40,635 nucleotides of DNA from a virus: IMG/VR virus record IMGVR_UViG_3300020582_000018, positions 1 to 40,635 of that record; one strand, given 5' to 3'. The position numbers were made by a program, and so were the translations under genes. How positions within the stretch are numbered: position 1 is the first letter of the stretch; each line of letters opens with the position of its first letter. Positions 38,174-40,635 of the stretch are shown piece by piece. Under the pieces are notes generated by a model. It saw only the letters and a program-made list of their open reading frames with translations, was not told where the DNA came from and ran no database searches.

Positions 38174-38884
38174 TTAAAATCGATGACCCATCGCGAATCC
38201 CACTCCAGCGCCGATTCCGAAAGCCTTCAGTGCTGCCTTAATCTTGCCGAAAAACGTTGGCTTTTGCGCGGCGAGTTGGGCCTTGCATGATTTATCTTGA
38301 TCTTTCAACTGTGTTTGTAATCCTGTTATTTGCGCGGCCTGCGTTGTATTCACCGCCGCGCAACTCGTTAACTGCTTATTGAGATTGTCCTCCACTGTAT
38401 GTCCGGCCAATACCTCCTGATGCAACGAATCGACCAATTCTAAGTTCTGCACGGTCGTTACTCCGGCTTGTCCAGATACGGACAAATTCTCTCCGGCGGG
38501 TTGCACGTCTTGTGGGTTGGCGGAGCTGATCAACGTCCGCCATCTAGCCGCCAGCTCCGCGATTGTCAGGGTCGAATCTACTTTCTGTTGTTGCGCGGTT
38601 TTGTCCTTCAGCGCCGCAATTTGCGTAGCAATTAACGCATTTTGCGTAGACATTTGCGCGGCGAGTTGGGTATACGCTTGTTGCGAGGCGGCGACTTGCT
38701 GGGCGAGCTGCTGATTCTTGGCCACCTGATCATCCAACACCTGCTTCGCAACGGCTGCGGCAGCCACAGCTTCATCGTGCCTGTGGTTCTCAAACTTATT
38801 CAGCAAGAATAGAAATACACCGAGCCCCGCAAGAATCAGGAAAATCCTCTCGTGGGCCTTTATGAATGTAATCCAGCCAATCAT
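38174..38884 (-). CDS. Membrane-anchored coiled-coil protein, Rz-like
   Basis: A protein of 236 residues. A single hydrophobic anchor near residues 13-29 (IFLILAGLGVFLFLLNK) is followed by long alanine/glutamine-rich coiled coil (about 35-200) and a C-terminal glycine-rich hydrophobic end (AFGIGAGVGFAMGHRF). This topology fits inner-membrane spanins (Rz) that help disrupt the envelope of Gram-negative hosts. It shares the operon with the lysozyme. No outer-membrane partner was identified. A perfect palindrome copy, TTGTCC-AGATAC-GGACAA, lies at 38468-38485. Confidence 0.55.
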   Translation of the reverse strand: MIGWITFIKAHERIFLILAGLGVFLFLLNKFENHRHDEAVAAAAVAKQVLDDQVAKNQQLAQQVAASQQAYTQLAAQMSTQNALIATQIAALKDKTAQQQKVDSTLTIAELAARWRTLISSANPQDVQPAGENLSVSGQAGVTTVQNLELVDSLHQEVLAGHTVEDNLNKQLTSCAAVNTTQAAQITGLQTQLKDQDKSCKAQLAAQKPTFFGKIKAALKAFGIGAGVGFAMGHRF

Positions 38885-39511
38885 TTACGTTTCCTTCCTT
38901 CGTAACGCGGATTGGGCGGGCGGTTCTTTTAAATATTCTAGTACATTTGTTAGCCAGTCAATCTTATCGATTCTGCCCAATTTTCTATTACAACCAGCCC
39001 ACCGTCCTCCGCATAAAAGCCCACGAACAGTATCTTTTTTAGGCTTCTTAGTTCCGTGCTCGTGGTCTACTTCTATCCGACATCCGTTACCATATCCGGG
39101 TTTGCCCGGTCTATAATCACCTAGAGGTTTTTTGCACGCCGCACACAAACCCTTTTGAAAATCATATATTACGAAGAATTCTTCTAATGTTATTCCGTAG
39201 TGACTTCTTAAATGTTTATCTCTTAAACATGCCCGACAAGAGTAACTAGATGTTCGTCCCCATAATTCGGTATCGTGCCCTTGAGCGCAAAATCGCTTGC
39301 GGGTGGCTTGTCTTCCACAAAACCAACATTGGGTAGACTTTCCCCTAATAAGACTAGTACTGGATATTTTCCCATTCTGGCCGCATTCGCACTTACATCT
39401 CCAAAACATACCACCATTACTACTTCGCTGAGTATGCGGCCCCGTGACTGTCCACTTTCCGAACTGCTGCCCGGTTAAATCTTTACTTTTTGACTTTTCG
39501 CTTTTTGTCAT
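38885..39511 (-). CDS. Chimeric endonuclease VII-like protein with DLTGQ zinc ribbon
   Basis: A protein of 208 residues combining two modules. The N-terminal one (KDLTGQQFGKWTVTG ... CKCECGQNGK ... CWFCG) is the zinc ribbon also found at the start of the protein at 1057. The C-terminal one (HYGITLEEFFVIYDFQKGLCAACKK ... GCRIEVDHEHGTK ... VRGLLCGGRWAGCNRKLGRID) is endonuclease VII-like, with the catalytic-type EVDHEHG. Homing or branched-DNA cleavage are both possible. It sits within the DNA metabolism/lysis operon and abuts the Rz-like gene (TAA then ATG). Confidence 0.8.
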   Translation of the reverse strand: MTKSEKSKSKDLTGQQFGKWTVTGPHTQRSSNGGMFWRCKCECGQNGKISSTSLIRGKSTQCWFCGRQATRKRFCAQGHDTELWGRTSSYSCRACLRDKHLRSHYGITLEEFFVIYDFQKGLCAACKKPLGDYRPGKPGYGNGCRIEVDHEHGTKKPKKDTVRGLLCGGRWAGCNRKLGRIDKIDWLTNVLEYLKEPPAQSALRRKET

Positions 39512-39767
39512 ATTTCTTAATGCCTACCATTTTCTCTAAACCACGTACTTCTGCTAATCTACGGCCAACCTCAATACCACACCTGATAGCATCTGCCATA
39601 ACCGTATAATTGTCGTTTTCGTCCTCAAACATTGCGTCTACCAAGAAATGAAACGCTTCGCTATGCATCAACGAATCTTCAATGTCAGGCAATTGCTCGA
39701 AAGATAATTCGAATACTTCCTCGAACATGTCAATCAATGGTTGATCGATTTTGCAATCGCAGCTCAC
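39483..39767 (-). CDS. Hypothetical acidic protein, 94 aa
   Basis: GTG 39767 is chosen because it overlaps the previous stop (GTGA) and has AAGGAG five bases upstream; GTG 39809 would add 14 residues. The product is acidic and helical (PLIDMFEEVFELSFEQLPDIEDSLMHSEAFHFLVDAMFEDEND) with a very basic end (KKYDKKRKVKK). No domain is recognised. Its 3' end overlaps the endonuclease gene by 29 bases. Confidence 0.55.
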   Translation of the reverse strand: MSCDCKIDQPLIDMFEEVFELSFEQLPDIEDSLMHSEAFHFLVDAMFEDENDNYTVMADAIRCGIEVGRRLAEVRGLEKMVGIKKYDKKRKVKK

Positions 39768-39979
39768 TTGTACTCCTTCAATGGCCGGAACTTCTTTGAA
39801 TTGCCCCACGATTTCTTGTCGAGATAGCAGTTTGTTTTCAATTGCGGGGCTGGTTCAACATCGAGGCAGAAAAATGTATCATCATCAAAATCTAGTTCCA
39901 GACAAACTCTCCCTTCGTCGTTCGCCCAATATTTCGCCTCAACAATCTTCTTGCCCCGCAATTTCTTGAGTACCTTCAA
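39764..39979 (-). CDS. Hypothetical protein, 71 aa
   Basis: A small protein starting with TTG that overlaps the previous stop (TTGA). The sequence (IVEAKYWANDEGRVCLELDFDDDTFFCLDVEPAPQLKTNCYL) is a beta-rich pattern seen in short phage proteins of unknown function. No motif points to a role. It is translationally coupled on both sides. Confidence 0.5.
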   Translation of the reverse strand: MKVLKKLRGKKIVEAKYWANDEGRVCLELDFDDDTFFCLDVEPAPQLKTNCYLDKKSWGNSKKFRPLKEYK

Positions 39980-40227
39980 TTTAATCTCTCTGGATCAGAT
40001 AAATTTGCAATAGCCAGCGACACGGACTGGCACATCTCAGTTACGATGTATCGCATTTGTTCGTCTGATAGCGCGGCGACGATTGTCCGTTCCGAGAATA
40101 ACTTGATTAAATTTCGCAGGGACTCGGTTTCTTTATTCGCCGTATCGACGCGGCCCCGCAAATAAATAATGTACGCCGCCAATACGGTAAATCCACTTCC
40201 AGACAATCCCGCCAATAAGATGAGCAT
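39976..40227 (-). CDS. Small membrane protein, 83 aa
   Basis: One hydrophobic segment at about residues 2-22 (LILLAGLSGSGFTVLAAYIIYL) is followed by a polar helical region (RVDTANKETESLRNLIKLFSERTIVAAL). The N-terminal anchor plus cytoplasmic helix, next to a lysozyme gene, suggests a possible holin or spanin partner. The start overlaps the preceding small gene (TAATG). Confidence 0.5.
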   Translation of the reverse strand: MLILLAGLSGSGFTVLAAYIIYLRGRVDTANKETESLRNLIKLFSERTIVAALSDEQMRYIVTEMCQSVSLAIANLSDPERLN

Positions 40228-40355
40228 TACTTACCTTTCTTGGTCTTAGGCTTCTTCTTTTCTTTGCGGGGCGGCCCGAACGCCTTCTCCCACATCTCGT
40301 TCGTAATCTTCGGACTACCAGCCGGTAAAGTGAACGACCCTTGCAAATATTTCAT
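40227..40355 (-). CDS. Small basic protein, 42 aa
   Basis: A short frame (MKYLQGSFTLPAGSPKITNE ... RKEKKKPKTKKGK) with a strongly lysine-rich end. It fits between neighbours by a TAATG overlap at its stop and overlaps the gene upstream by about 40 bases. The tight fit supports a real gene. Function unknown; nucleic-acid or membrane binding by the basic tail is possible. Confidence 0.5.
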   Translation of the reverse strand: MKYLQGSFTLPAGSPKITNEMWEKAFGPPRKEKKKPKTKKGK

Positions 40356-40452
40356 CGTCCTCTAATTCCTTTGCTCTGTTATATTTATCAGCCAATCTCT
40401 GAAGCACTACGAAAAGATCGGCATCTTCGTACACGTCGTCTATCTCAATCAC
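40315..40452 (-). CDS. Small acidic protein, 45 aa
   Basis: The frame begins with GTG overlapping the lysozyme stop (GTGA), with GGTGAG upstream; GTG 40458 is an alternative start. The product (IEIDDVYEDADLFVVLQRLA ... EIFARVVHFTGW) is acidic and probably helical. Its place in the coupled chain behind the lysozyme supports it being translated. Function unknown. Confidence 0.45.
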   Translation of the reverse strand: MIEIDDVYEDADLFVVLQRLADKYNRAKELEDDEIFARVVHFTGW

Positions 40453-40635
40453 TTCCACTCACCGGTCCTTACTTGTTCGCTTAATCTTTGGGCGCGGTCG
40501 CCTACTTGTTGCGCCCACACCGAATGCAGCATTTCCGCAGCCGCCGCCTCGTAATTTCCTTGCTGGATGTATTCAAGAGTTTGGTGGAATTTTAGAAGGC
40601 CCTCGACGCCCATGTTATAGGCCATATTCGTGATA
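40449..40635 (-). CDS. T4-type lysozyme (endolysin), C-terminal fragment
   Basis: The last 61 residues of a gene that starts beyond the window. ITNMAYNMGVEGLLKFHQTLEYIQQGNYEAAAAEMLHSVWAQQVGDRAQRLSEQVRTGEW matches the C-terminal half of T4-type (GH24) lysozymes, including the N-M-A-N-G start and the R---L---RTGEW end. The enzyme cleaves peptidoglycan to release progeny. The catalytic E-D-T residues lie in the missing part. It heads the visible minus-strand operon with the membrane proteins downstream. Confidence 0.85.
   Translation of the reverse strand, partial: ITNMAYNMGVEGLLKFHQTLEYIQQGNYEAAAAEMLHSVWAQQVGDRAQRLSEQVRTGEWK

Noticed and set aside
1-40635. CRISPR array or toxin-antitoxin pair
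   Set aside because: No regularly spaced direct repeats and no recognisable toxin-antitoxin pair were found; the dispersed palindromes are irregularly spaced and kilobases apart.

Overview
The window looks like part of the genome of a tailed double-stranded DNA phage (Caudoviricetes), probably podovirus-like. It opens inside a major capsid protein of the N4-gp56 type. It continues through small virion proteins, two adaptor-like proteins, a large tail-nozzle-like protein, three internal virion (ejection-type) proteins and a long series of tail-fibre and receptor-binding proteins. Base composition is close to even. Genes are packed tightly, with many ATGA, TAATG and GTGA stop/start overlaps. 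No tRNA, CRISPR array or integrase was found. The host is not identified. A 58-aa protein at 3356 and a DUF1111-type cytochrome c gene would fit an Acidobacteriota or other soil Gram-negative host, but this is inference only.

Layout. 1-959: 3' part of the capsid gene. 960-2924: an apparent cargo stretch with a homing-endonuclease-like gene, a perfect sigma70-type promoter (TTGACA, 17 bp, TATAAT), a strongly foldable RNA segment and a di-haem c-type cytochrome lipoprotein of the DUF1111 peroxidase-like family. 2944-9185: small proteins, two Mtd-N-like tail proteins, a HELLE-motif protein, a structured non-coding stretch with a 33-aa zinc-ribbon gene, and an endonuclease VII-like gene. 9185-16895: adaptor-like and nozzle-like proteins, with a second endonuclease VII gene and a glycosyltransferase between them. 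16892-19010: two inserted minus-strand NUMOD4/HNH homing genes, one intact and one broken by three frameshifts. 19016-24238: internal virion proteins. 24238-34173: a SleB-like wall hydrolase, many tail-fibre proteins, an SGNH esterase-like protein, a secreted beta-helix (pectate-lyase-like) protein and a holin-like protein. 34174-40635, all on the minus strand: MazG-like and dATP/dGTP diphosphohydrolase-like enzymes, a nucleoside deoxyribosyltransferase-like protein, RecA, a metallophosphoesterase, an Rz-like membrane coiled-coil protein, a third endonuclease VII gene, small genes and the C-terminus of a T4-type lysozyme.

The plus strand therefore builds the virion and its host-recognition apparatus, while the minus strand carries nucleotide and DNA metabolism and lysis. 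The two operons converge with their stop codons touching at 34173/34174.

The most striking signals are a dispersed 18-bp palindrome, TTGTCC-N6-GGACAA, with 12 copies having both GTCC/GGAC half-sites exact where about 0.6 would be expected; the phage-borne cytochrome c with its own promoter and structured leader; three structured RNA segments each next to an inserted endonuclease gene; and a roughly 120-aa VDLTAQ module reused in four tail proteins.
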